Assembly: GCF_900102005.1 (NCBI RefSeq)
Contig: NZ_LT627736.1
Span: forward strand, 806,001-870,000
Source of the DNA: Microbacterium sp. LKL04
Lineage (GTDB): Bacteria > Actinomycetota > Actinomycetes > Actinomycetales > Microbacteriaceae
Length of the DNA stretch: 64,000 nucleotides
Direction of reading: 5' to 3'
The stretch's first letter is position 1; the number at the start of each line of letters is the position of its first letter. The notes beneath the pieces were generated by a model. That model did not search any database. It saw only the letters and a list, made by a program, of their open reading frames with translations, and was not told the origin of the DNA. The position numbers and the translations under genes were made by a program. Positions 41,262 to 48,552 of the stretch are shown piece after piece.

Positions 41262-42730
41262 CGCGATTCCGCCTCGAGGAAGGCGAGGAGCGATCGCACC
41301 GTCGCCGCCGTCGGGCCCTTGTCCGTCGGACCGAAGGGTGACGCCTTGTTCTCACCGCTTCCGGCGATGTCGAGATGGACCCAGGGGATGCGGGGTGCGT
41401 CGGCATCCTCCGACATTCGTCCGACGAACCGCTGCAGGAAGAGCCCTGCGAACATCGTGCCTCCCGCAGGATCGCCGACCTTGGCGTTGCGCAGGTCGGC
41501 GATGGGGGAGTCGAGCTCGTCCTCCATGTGCTCGGGGAGAGGCAGCCGCCAGGCGGCCTCGCCGACGGAGCCGGCCGCCTCTAGGTAGCGCGCCACGGCG
41601 TCGTCGTCGCCCATGACGCCGGTGTGCCGGTTGCCGAGCGCCACGATGACGGCGCCCGTCAGAGTGGCGACATCGACGATGACGTCGGGCTGCGTTCGGC
41701 TCGCCGCGACGAGACCGTCAGCCATGACGAGGCGGCCCTCGGCATCCGTGTTGAGCACTTCGACGGTCGTCCCGTCGAGCATGCGGAGCACGTCGCCCGG
41801 GCGGGTCGCGCGTCCGGAGGGCATGTTGTCGGCGATGCAGAGCCAGGCGGTGACCCCGACGGGCAGCTCGCGCTGCGCGGCCGCCCGCACGACCGCGAGA
41901 GCCGTCGCCGCACCGGCCATGTCGAACTTCATGCCGACCATGGATGCCGGCGGCTTCAGCGACAGGCCGCCGGTGTCGAAGGTGATGCCCTTGCCGACGA
42001 TCGCGACATGGCGGTCGGCGCCGGCGGGGGAGTAGGTCAGGCGGACGAGACGCGGCGGGCGGTCCGAGCCCTGACCGACCCCGAGGATGCCGCCGAAGCC
42101 CTGCGCGGCGAGCTCGGACTCGTCGAGGACCTCGACGTCGACGGGCAGCCCTGCGACGGCCTCGATCGCGCGCTCCGCGAGATCGGCCGGGCCGAGCCAC
42201 TCGGCGGGGATGTTGACGAGGTCCTTCACGAGAGCGACGGCGGAACCGGTGATGTCGACGCCGCGCACATCGGCCGGGTCGACATCGGCGGCGAGGTGGA
42301 GGGTCACGTGAGCGGCGCGCGTCTTGCCGGGCTCACCCGACTTGTAGCCCTCGAAGCGATATCCGCCGAGGACGGCGCCCTCGGCAGCAGCACGCCAGTG
42401 ATCCTCGGCGTGGGGAACGGCGACGGCGAGGCGCGCGAATCCGGTGGTCGTGCGGACCGCGGCGCCGACGGCATCCCGGATCGCATCGGCGGAGGGGGTC
42501 GCTCCGGTGCCGACGACGAAGAGGGGCAGATCGGTGGATGCCGGCGCGAAGACACGCACCGTGGTGCCGGCGGCGCCGGTGTACCCCACGCCTCGCAGCA
42601 CGTCTTCTACGCCCGGCCAGTCTGCGAGGACCGTCGTCGCCTCATCGAGTGGCGGAAGAGCCAGGACGATCGCGTCGGCGCCGCCGTCGCGTGCAGGAGA
42701 GGTGGACACGGTCAGCTCGGGGTACGGCAT
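41258..42730 (-). CDS. pepA: Leucyl (cytosol) aminopeptidase, M17
   Basis: 490 residues. The catalytic domain has GKGITFDTGGLSLKP (metal-binding Lys and Asp), MKFDMAGAATAL and the family signature NTDAEGRLVMADGL, with two-metal ligands in place. It removes N-terminal amino acids from peptides in the cytoplasm, and some homologues bind DNA. The ATG at 42730 is six bases from a TAGGAT -10. It starts the pepA-lpdA-sucB run and is divergent from the PAC2 gene by 85 bases. Confidence 0.95.
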   Translation of the reverse strand: MPYPELTVSTSPARDGGADAIVLALPPLDEATTVLADWPGVEDVLRGVGYTGAAGTTVRVFAPASTDLPLFVVGTGATPSADAIRDAVGAAVRTTTGFARLAVAVPHAEDHWRAAAEGAVLGGYRFEGYKSGEPGKTRAAHVTLHLAADVDPADVRGVDITGSAVALVKDLVNIPAEWLGPADLAERAIEAVAGLPVDVEVLDESELAAQGFGGILGVGQGSDRPPRLVRLTYSPAGADRHVAIVGKGITFDTGGLSLKPPASMVGMKFDMAGAATALAVVRAAAQRELPVGVTAWLCIADNMPSGRATRPGDVLRMLDGTTVEVLNTDAEGRLVMADGLVAASRTQPDVIVDVATLTGAVIVALGNRHTGVMGDDDAVARYLEAAGSVGEAAWRLPLPEHMEDELDSPIADLRNAKVGDPAGGTMFAGLFLQRFVGRMSEDADAPRIPWVHLDIAGSGENKASPFGPTDKGPTAATVRSLLAFLEAESR

Positions 42731-42736
42731 GCCTCC

Positions 42737-42742
42737 ATCCTA
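42737..42742 (-). promoter_or_regulatory. -10 element (TAGGAT) of a probably leaderless pepA promoter
   Basis: TAGGAT on the minus strand is followed by GGAGGC and the pepA ATG; the same six bases could act as an SD on a longer transcript. Confidence 0.5.
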
Positions 42743-42803
42743 TGGAGGGCGGCGTTCGCTCAGAGCGGGACGCCGGGCGCGCCGACCCCTTGGAGCCTGC
42801 TCC

Positions 42804-42809
42804 TACAGT
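42804..42809 (+). promoter_or_regulatory. -10 element (TACAGT) of a probably leaderless PAC2-gene promoter
   Basis: TACAGT is followed by GGAGAC and the ATG at 42816. Confidence 0.5.
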
Positions 42810-42815
42810 GGAGAC

Positions 42816-43742
42816 ATGCCCCTGTCTGGTCCCCTGTACGAGCGCATAACGACCGCTCCGCCCGTCCCGGCGGGTCTGCCTCTGGTCGTCGCGTTGACCG
42901 GCTTCACCGATGCCGGATCCGCGGTGACGCGAGTCGTCGATCACCTGCACACCGAGCACGACCCGCAGCCGGTGGTCACCTTCAACCCGGATGTCCTCTT
43001 CGACTACCGCGCCCGTCGCCCGATCATCACGTTCGACGGCGACCACCTGACTGACTATCAGGCGCCCCGTCTCGACCTCGCCCTCGTGCACGACGCGTTG
43101 GGGCAGCCGTTCGTCCTGCTCTCCGGGTACGAGCCCGACTTCGCGTGGGAGGCGTTCGTCGACACCGTGGTGGGACTCGCCGAGGGACTCCAGGTCCGAT
43201 CGGTGACGTGGTTCCACGCGATCCCGATGCCCGTCCCGCACACCCGGCCGCTCGGAACGACGGTGAGCGGCAACCGGAGCGATCTGACCGAAGCCCACTC
43301 GGTGTGGAAGCCGCGCACGCAGGTGCCGTCGACCGCCGGGCACCTCCTCGAATACCGCCTGTCGGATGCCGGGATGTCGGTGTCGGGCTTCGCGCTCCTC
43401 ATTCCGCACTATTTGGCGGAGACCGATTTCCCCGCTGCGGCCATCGCCGCCCTCGACAGCGTCTCGATCGCCACGGGCCTCGTCTTCGACAGCGACACGC
43501 TGCGCGACGAGAACCGCGAGTATCTCGAGAAGGTCGAGGACCAGGTGTCGTCGAGCGATGAGCTGACCACCATGCTGCACAACCTCGAGACGCGCTACGA
43601 CGCGTACATGGCAGGCGCGACGCAAGCGCAGCCCATCATCCACACCGGCGACCTCCCCTCCGCCGACGAGCTGGCCGCGGAACTCGAGCGCTTCCTGGCT
43701 AACCGGCCGTCGGACGACGATCGTCGTCCCGGACTCGGCTGA
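42816..43742 (+). CDS. PAC2-family protein (proteasome assembly chaperone-like)
   Basis: 308 residues. LPLVVALTGFTDAGSAVTRVVDHL opens the PAC2 fold, and PDFAWEAFVDTVVGLAEGLQVRSVTWFHAIPMPVPHTRP and SGFALLIPHYLAETDFPAAA are typical of the actinobacterial branch. The C-terminal coiled segment DENREYLEKVEDQVSSSDEL is also usual there. Some eukaryotic and archaeal relatives assist proteasome assembly; the bacterial role is not settled. The start is fixed by the -10 spacing. It precedes rpoD on the same strand but a 231-base gap with promoters separates them. Confidence 0.92.
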   Translation: MPLSGPLYERITTAPPVPAGLPLVVALTGFTDAGSAVTRVVDHLHTEHDPQPVVTFNPDVLFDYRARRPIITFDGDHLTDYQAPRLDLALVHDALGQPFVLLSGYEPDFAWEAFVDTVVGLAEGLQVRSVTWFHAIPMPVPHTRPLGTTVSGNRSDLTEAHSVWKPRTQVPSTAGHLLEYRLSDAGMSVSGFALLIPHYLAETDFPAAAIAALDSVSIATGLVFDSDTLRDENREYLEKVEDQVSSSDELTTMLHNLETRYDAYMAGATQAQPIIHTGDLPSADELAAELERFLANRPSDDDRRPGLG

Positions 43743-43786
43743 GGCGCCTGCCCCCTCTCGTCCCTCGCCCGCGATCGTCGTCTCGC

Positions 43787-43813
43787 GGGAATGCCCATAC
43801 GGTTTTCGGTGTT
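43787..43813 (+). promoter_or_regulatory. SigR/SigH-type promoter upstream of rpoD
   Basis: GGGAAT (43787-43792) and GTT (43811-43813) are exactly 18 bases apart, an exact fit to the thiol-stress sigma consensus. It gives a leader of about 150 bases for rpoD. In Streptomyces the principal sigma gene hrdB is known to have a SigR-dependent promoter. Confidence 0.6.
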
Positions 43814-43973
43814 GACACCGGTGCGTCCTTCATGCATCCCACACCTGTGAGAGAATGGACGAAATGACCCGTTGTCCGGTCCGAAGGAACGTCGTTGTGC
43901 GTGTCCACGGGACTTGACAAGGGTCTTACTAGTGTCCGAAACCCGGCGGAGTGCCGTCGGTGAAAGGCGAGAC

Positions 43974-45305
43974 GTGACTTCGAGCACGAGGACCACCCGT
44001 ACACGAGCGGCAGAAGCGGTCGACGAAGCTGACGTCGTCGAGCCTGTTGAGACCGAGGCACCTGCCAAGAAGGCTCCGGCGAAGAAGGCCGCAGCGAAGA
44101 AGGCCCCCGCGAAGAAGCCGGCTGCGACGAAGGCGTCCCCGGCGAAGACCCGCGCGAAGAAGTCCGCTGATGAGGACGACGACGAGGACGGCGAGTCGGA
44201 GGAGGTCGAGCTCGACGCGACCGATGAGGCACCGGAGGACGACGCCAAGAAGGACGCCGACAAGGCCGAAGGCGACGACGAGGACGAGCCGACCAAGCCG
44301 GCGTTCACCGAGCCGCTTCCGACGGGCGCGATCGTCATCTCGTCGTCGGACGACGACGAGGTCCCGGTCTACTCGACGCAGATCACCGGCGCGACCGCCG
44401 ACCCGGTCAAGGACTACCTGAAGCAGATCGGCAAGGTCCCGCTCCTCAACGCCGCCGAAGAGGTCGAGCTGGCGATGCGCATCGAGGCCGGCCTGTTCGC
44501 CGAGGAGAAGCTCTCCCACATGACGGCGGCCGAGAAGTCGGCGCAGCTCGGTCTCGACCTGCAGTGGGTCGCACGTGACGGACAGCGTGCGAAGAGCCAC
44601 CTGCTCGGCGCCAACCTCCGCCTCGTGGTCTCGCTCGCCAAGCGCTACACCGGCCGCGGCATGCAGTTCCTGGATCTCATCCAGGAGGGCAACCTCGGTC
44701 TCATCCGCGCCGTGGAGAAGTTCGATTACACGAAGGGCTTCAAGTTCTCGACCTACGCGACGTGGTGGATCCGTCAGGCCATCACGCGCGCCATGGCCGA
44801 CCAGGCACGGACGATCCGCATCCCGGTCCACATGGTCGAGGTCATCAACAAGCTCGCCCGCGTGCAGCGTCAGATGCTCCAGGACCTGGGCCGTGAGCCC
44901 ACGCCCGAGGAGCTCAGCCGCGAGCTCGACATGACCCCCGAGAAGGTCATCGAGGTGCAGAAGTACGGTCGCGAGCCGATCTCGCTCCACACCCCCCTGG
45001 GTGAGGACGGCGACAGCGAGTTCGGCGACCTCATCGAGGACACCGAGGCGGTCGTCCCCGCCGACGCCGTCGGCTTCACGATGCTGCAGCGGCAGCTGGA
45101 ATCCCTCCTCGACTCGCTGAGCGAGCGCGAGGCGGGCGTGATCCGGATGCGCTTCGGCCTCGGCGACGGTCAGCCCAAGACGCTCGACCAGATCGGCGAC
45201 ACGTTCGGCGTGACGCGTGAGCGGATCCGTCAGATCGAGTCCAAGACGATGGCGAAGCTGCGGCACCCGTCGCGGTCGCAGTCGCTCCGGGACTACCTCG
45301 AATGA
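43974..45305 (+). CDS. rpoD: RNA polymerase principal sigma factor
   Basis: 443 residues from a GTG at 43974, with GAAAGGCGAGAC before it. Residues 25-65 are Lys/Ala/Pro repeats ([14 protein letters not shown]), 66-110 are strongly acidic. Then come region 1.2 ([25 protein letters not shown]), region 2 ([33 protein letters not shown] and [12 protein letters not shown], the -10 contacts), region 3, and region 4 with the helix-turn-helix [22 protein letters not shown]. This is the housekeeping sigma of the RNA polymerase. The stop overlaps the next gene by four bases (ATGA), so the CofE-like gene is translationally coupled. Confidence 0.96.
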   Translation: MTSSTRTTRTRAAEAVDEADVVEPVETEAPAKKAPAKKAAAKKAPAKKPAATKASPAKTRAKKSADEDDDEDGESEEVELDATDEAPEDDAKKDADKAEGDDEDEPTKPAFTEPLPTGAIVISSSDDDEVPVYSTQITGATADPVKDYLKQIGKVPLLNAAEEVELAMRIEAGLFAEEKLSHMTAAEKSAQLGLDLQWVARDGQRAKSHLLGANLRLVVSLAKRYTGRGMQFLDLIQEGNLGLIRAVEKFDYTKGFKFSTYATWWIRQAITRAMADQARTIRIPVHMVEVINKLARVQRQMLQDLGREPTPEELSRELDMTPEKVIEVQKYGREPISLHTPLGEDGDSEFGDLIEDTEAVVPADAVGFTMLQRQLESLLDSLSEREAGVIRMRFGLGDGQPKTLDQIGDTFGVTRERIRQIESKTMAKLRHPSRSQSLRDYLE

Positions 45306-46006
45306 GCGACGCCGCGAACGAGGGCAAGGAGCTCACGCGAGCGGTCGACGGCGCGACGTACGCCCGGATCCCCATCCGGACGCACGTAGTCATGCCGGGC
45401 GAGGACATCGACGAGATCGTCGCAACCTACGCCGCTCCGGAGCTCCAGCCCGGCGACCTGCTCTTCGTGACCGAGAAGATCGTCGCGATCACTCAGGGGC
45501 GCTCGTACCTCGTCGAGGACATCACGCCCAGGCCGCTCGCACGGTTCCTGTCGCGCTACGTCGTGAAGACGAAGTACGGCATCGGCCTCGGCATGCCCGA
45601 GACGATGGAGATGGCGCTGCGCGAGTGCGGGACGCCTCGGATCGTGTTCGCGGCCGGTGTCGCAGCTGTGACGAAGCTCTTCGGACGCCGTGGTGACTTC
45701 TACCGGATCGCCGGCGACAAGGCGCGCTCCATCGATGGGCCCACGCCGCACACGATCCCGCCGTACAACAAGGCGGTCGTGCTCGGTCCGAAGGATCCGG
45801 CTGCCGTGGCGGCGCGACTGAAGACCCGTCTCGGTGGGTCCTACGAGGTCGCCGTCGTCGACATCAACGACATCGGCGGCAACATCCTCGGGTCGACGCT
45901 CGACAAGGCGGGGGAGCAGCGGCTCGTCCGCATCCTCTCGGACAATCCGCTCGGTCAGGGACACCAGTCCACGCCGCTCGGCATCATCCGTTCCACGAAG
46001 GCCTGA
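45302..46006 (+). CDS. CofE-like (F420-0:gamma-glutamyl ligase fold) amide ligase
   Basis: 234 residues of the F420-ligase family. Blocks are [87 protein letters not shown] and [14 protein letters not shown]. True CofE adds glutamates to coenzyme F420 with GTP. This branch differs at the N terminus, no F420 gene is nearby, and two ATP-grasp ligases follow at 2 and 24 bases spacing, so another substrate is likely. It is translationally coupled to rpoD, which may set high, constant expression. The family call is good; the reaction is inference. Confidence 0.8.
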   Translation: MSDAANEGKELTRAVDGATYARIPIRTHVVMPGEDIDEIVATYAAPELQPGDLLFVTEKIVAITQGRSYLVEDITPRPLARFLSRYVVKTKYGIGLGMPETMEMALRECGTPRIVFAAGVAAVTKLFGRRGDFYRIAGDKARSIDGPTPHTIPPYNKAVVLGPKDPAAVAARLKTRLGGSYEVAVVDINDIGGNILGSTLDKAGEQRLVRILSDNPLGQGHQSTPLGIIRSTKA

Positions 46007-46008
46007 TC

Positions 46009-47031
46009 ATGGGTGCCGTGAACAGGCTCTATCGTCGCGGACGCTTCTTCGTGAAGCGCGTCGTCAACTTCGACACCGATCGGGTGCTCCAGTTCGCCCG
46101 CCAGTCCGCGCGGCTCTCGAAGGCTCCGCTGTGGTGGGTCGTGGCCGACATGGCGTGGTGCTCGGTGCGCTACGAGACCACGTTCGAGAACTACTCGGAG
46201 TGGGACTTCCGCATCCTCAAGGGGCGCGAGCGCAAGACGTACATGACCGACCCGAAGTCGTTCCACCTGTCGCGACGCCTCAACGACAACGCGCAGCGCG
46301 CCGTCTTCGACGACAAGCTCCAGTTCGCGACGCGGTTCGGTCCGGAGCTCGGCCGCGAGTGGATCGATCTCGACGAAACGGATGCCGCGACGTTCGCCGA
46401 TTTCGTGGGCCGGCATCCGCGCATCATCGCGAAGAACCCCGGTGGCGTCGGAGGTAACGGCATCACGCTGATCGAGTCCGCCGAGATCGGCGACACCGCC
46501 GCGTTCCGCGAGCAGCTTCTGTCGGACCGGCAGAACCTGGTCGAAGAGGTGCTGGTCCAGCACCCCGACATGGCTGCGCTCTACCCGGGCAGCGTCAACT
46601 CGCTCCGGATGGTATCGTACCTCGACCCCGACGGCGAGGTGCATGTGCTCGCGGGCGTCCTGAAGATCGGCAACGGCGGCGTCATCGACAACTTCAGCAA
46701 CGGCGGCATGTACACGATGCTCGACGACAGCGGCCGCGCACTCCACGCCGCCAGCGATGAGGAGGGGCGCCCGTTCGCGGAGCACCCCGCCACCGGCACG
46801 CCCATCACGGGCTTCCAGGTCCCCCTGTACGACGAGGTCCTGGCACTGGTGGACCGGCTTGCGCGACGCGTGCCCGCGTTCCCGTACATCGGGTGGGACA
46901 TCGCCATCACGCCCGAGGGTCCGGTCGTCATCGAGGGCAACCACAACTCGGGTGTGTTCCAGTCGAAGCCGTCCGTCTCCGGCATCCGCCGTGGCCTGCT
47001 GCCTCGGTACCGCGCCGCGATGCGTTTCTGA
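46009..47031 (+). CDS. ATP-grasp ligase, sugar-transfer-associated type, copy 1
   Basis: 340 residues. The N-terminal helices contain a conserved WCSVRYETTFENYSEWDF segment. ATP-grasp marks are IIAKNPGGVGGNGI (nucleotide-binding Lys and Gly loop), NLVEEVLVQHPDMAALYPGSV with NSLRMVSYLD, LKIGNGGVIDNFSNGGMYT, and GWDIAITPEGPVVIEGNHNSG (metal Asp, Glu and Asn). This is the sugar-transfer-associated ATP-grasp family, whose members join carboxylates to amines, often on cell-surface polymers; no substrate is proven. It starts two bases after the CofE-like stop. It shares most motifs with the next gene. Confidence 0.85.
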   Translation: MGAVNRLYRRGRFFVKRVVNFDTDRVLQFARQSARLSKAPLWWVVADMAWCSVRYETTFENYSEWDFRILKGRERKTYMTDPKSFHLSRRLNDNAQRAVFDDKLQFATRFGPELGREWIDLDETDAATFADFVGRHPRIIAKNPGGVGGNGITLIESAEIGDTAAFREQLLSDRQNLVEEVLVQHPDMAALYPGSVNSLRMVSYLDPDGEVHVLAGVLKIGNGGVIDNFSNGGMYTMLDDSGRALHAASDEEGRPFAEHPATGTPITGFQVPLYDEVLALVDRLARRVPAFPYIGWDIAITPEGPVVIEGNHNSGVFQSKPSVSGIRRGLLPRYRAAMRF

Positions 47032-47055
47032 CCGACCCGAACCGAAGGGACCGCC

Positions 47056-48069
47056 ATGCGCCGCATCCGCGTCCGCCTGCAGTACCTGATCCGACGCGCG
47101 CGGAAGATCCGACCGGGCAACCTCGTCGAGTTCGCGCGCACCGTGCAGCGCGTGTCGAAGGCGCCCCTGCCGGTGATCATCGCCGACATGCTGTGGTGCT
47201 CGGTGCGCTACGACATGGCCTTCCGCGACTACGCCGTCTGGGACATCCGCCTGCTGAACGCGCAGGAGCGGAAGACGTGGATGACGCACCCCAAGTCGTT
47301 CCGGATCACGAAGATGTACAACACGCCCGAGGGGCGTTCGAAGCTCGAGGACAAGCGTCGTTTCGCCCGGGAGTACGCAGATCTCCTCGGCCGCGAGACG
47401 ATCGACCTCCGCGACGTCGACGACACCCAGTTGGCCGCTTTCCTCGCTCGCCATCCGCGCGTCCTCGCGAAGCCGAACGAGGGGCACGGCGGCGGCGGGA
47501 TCGATTTGCACGCAGTCGCCCCCGACGTCGACGCAGCACGCTTCCGCGCCGAGGTCACAGCCAAGGGGCAGACCGTCCTCGACGAGTTCATCGTCCAGCA
47601 CCCCGAGATGTCGGCGCTCTACCCGGACGCCGTCAACACGGTCCGCCTCATCACGTTCCTCGACGGGGAGGATCGCGTCCACCTGCTGGCCGCGGTGCTC
47701 CGCATCGGCAACGGGGACGTGATCGACAACTTCGCCTCGGGCGGGATGTTCACGATGCTCGACGACGACGGGATCGCCATGTATCCGGGAGTCGACAAGA
47801 ACAGCAACGTCTACCGTGAGCACCCGGTGACCGGGACGCCGATCGTCGGATTCCAGGTGCCCGAGTACGGCCGCGTCCTCGACCTCGTCGCCGCGCTCGC
47901 ACGCCGCACGCCCGAAGCGCCGTACGTGGGGTGGGACATCGCGATCACCCCGGCCGGCCCGGTCGTCATCGAGGGGAACCACAACTCGAGCGTCTTCCAG
48001 CCGAAGCCCTCGGCCTCGGGTGTCCGCACCGGCCTGTTGCCTGTCTACCAGGCGGCCGTCGGGTTCTGA
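47056..48069 (+). CDS. ATP-grasp ligase, sugar-transfer-associated type, copy 2
   Basis: 337 residues, a tandem paralogue of the preceding gene. Matching blocks are WCSVRYDMAFRDYAVWDI, VLAKPNEGHGGGGIDLH, DEFIVQHPEMSALYPDAV, LRIGNGDVIDNFASGGMFT and GWDIAITPAGPVVIEGNHNSS. The nucleotide loop here is the more regular KPNEGHGG, where copy 1 has KNPGGVGG. Copies differ most at residues 60-130, likely the acceptor site. GAAGGGACCGCC precedes the ATG, 24 bases after copy 1. A strong terminator ends the rpoD-cofE-like-ATP-grasp run. Confidence 0.85.
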   Translation: MRRIRVRLQYLIRRARKIRPGNLVEFARTVQRVSKAPLPVIIADMLWCSVRYDMAFRDYAVWDIRLLNAQERKTWMTHPKSFRITKMYNTPEGRSKLEDKRRFAREYADLLGRETIDLRDVDDTQLAAFLARHPRVLAKPNEGHGGGGIDLHAVAPDVDAARFRAEVTAKGQTVLDEFIVQHPEMSALYPDAVNTVRLITFLDGEDRVHLLAAVLRIGNGDVIDNFASGGMFTMLDDDGIAMYPGVDKNSNVYREHPVTGTPIVGFQVPEYGRVLDLVAALARRTPEAPYVGWDIAITPAGPVVIEGNHNSSVFQPKPSASGVRTGLLPVYQAAVGF

Positions 48070-48083
48070 CTCGAGCTCTCACG

Positions 48084-48119
48084 CGAAAGCCCCCTGCATG
48101 ATGCAGGGGGCTTTCGTCG
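48084..48119 (+). terminator. Terminator of the sigma factor/ligase operon
   Basis: CGAAAGCCCCCTGC (48084-48097) pairs with GCAGGGGGCTTTCG (48103-48116) around a 5-base loop, with flanking A/T pairs. It also separates the convergent small zinc protein gene. Confidence 0.88.
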
Positions 48120-48137
48120 GGATCGGGATGCCGCGGC

Positions 48138-48359
48138 TCAGACCGCCTCGGTCAGGCGAGCGGTCTCGTCGTGCCACGAGGTGGCGACGGCGCGCAGCTT
48201 CTCTTCGTACTTGCGGCCGTGGTGGGCGCAGAACAGGAGCTCGCTCCCGTTGACCTCGGCGGCGATGTAGGCCTGGGCTCCGCAGGAGTCGCAGCGATCC
48301 ATCGCCGTCAGGCGGTGTTCGAGGACGGCTCCGGGCTCGGTGGTGGTCGACGTGCTCAT
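48138..48359 (-). CDS. Small zinc-ribbon-like protein (DUF7455 type, 73 aa)
   Basis: 73 residues. The core is MDRCDSCGAQAYIAAEVNGSELLFCAHHGRKYEEKL, with two Cys, a third Cys and two His as likely zinc ligands. This small family is common in actinobacteria next to the principal sigma factor and topoisomerase genes. Function unknown. AGGAGGCACCTGAC before the ATG at 48359 is a strong binding site. Confidence 0.82.
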   Translation of the reverse strand: MSTSTTTEPGAVLEHRLTAMDRCDSCGAQAYIAAEVNGSELLFCAHHGRKYEEKLRAVATSWHDETARLTEAV

Positions 48360-48552
48360 GTCAGGTGCCTCCTCGTACTGCTCATGACGGGTGAACTGTC
48401 ATGTCATACAACCACGCGGATGTTGTGGGTATGCCGCCATTGCATGACATTTCGCTCCGGGCGTACGGTATGTGCCCGCCGCGTCCGCGTCGGCTCCCGT
48501 GCTCGTGTGTCGGTCAGGCGACTGTCGGTCGTGCCGAATACGATGGGAGATC

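Noticed and set aside
43812..43918. TTGACA hexamers at 43812 and 43913 before rpoD as housekeeping -35 boxes
   Set aside because: No -10-like hexamer sits 16-18 bases downstream of either; the first overlaps the GTT of the SigR-type promoter.
48397..48449. Inverted repeat TGTCATG / CATGACA upstream of parE
   Set aside because: Arms are only seven bases with 39 between; likely chance, with no promoter relation.
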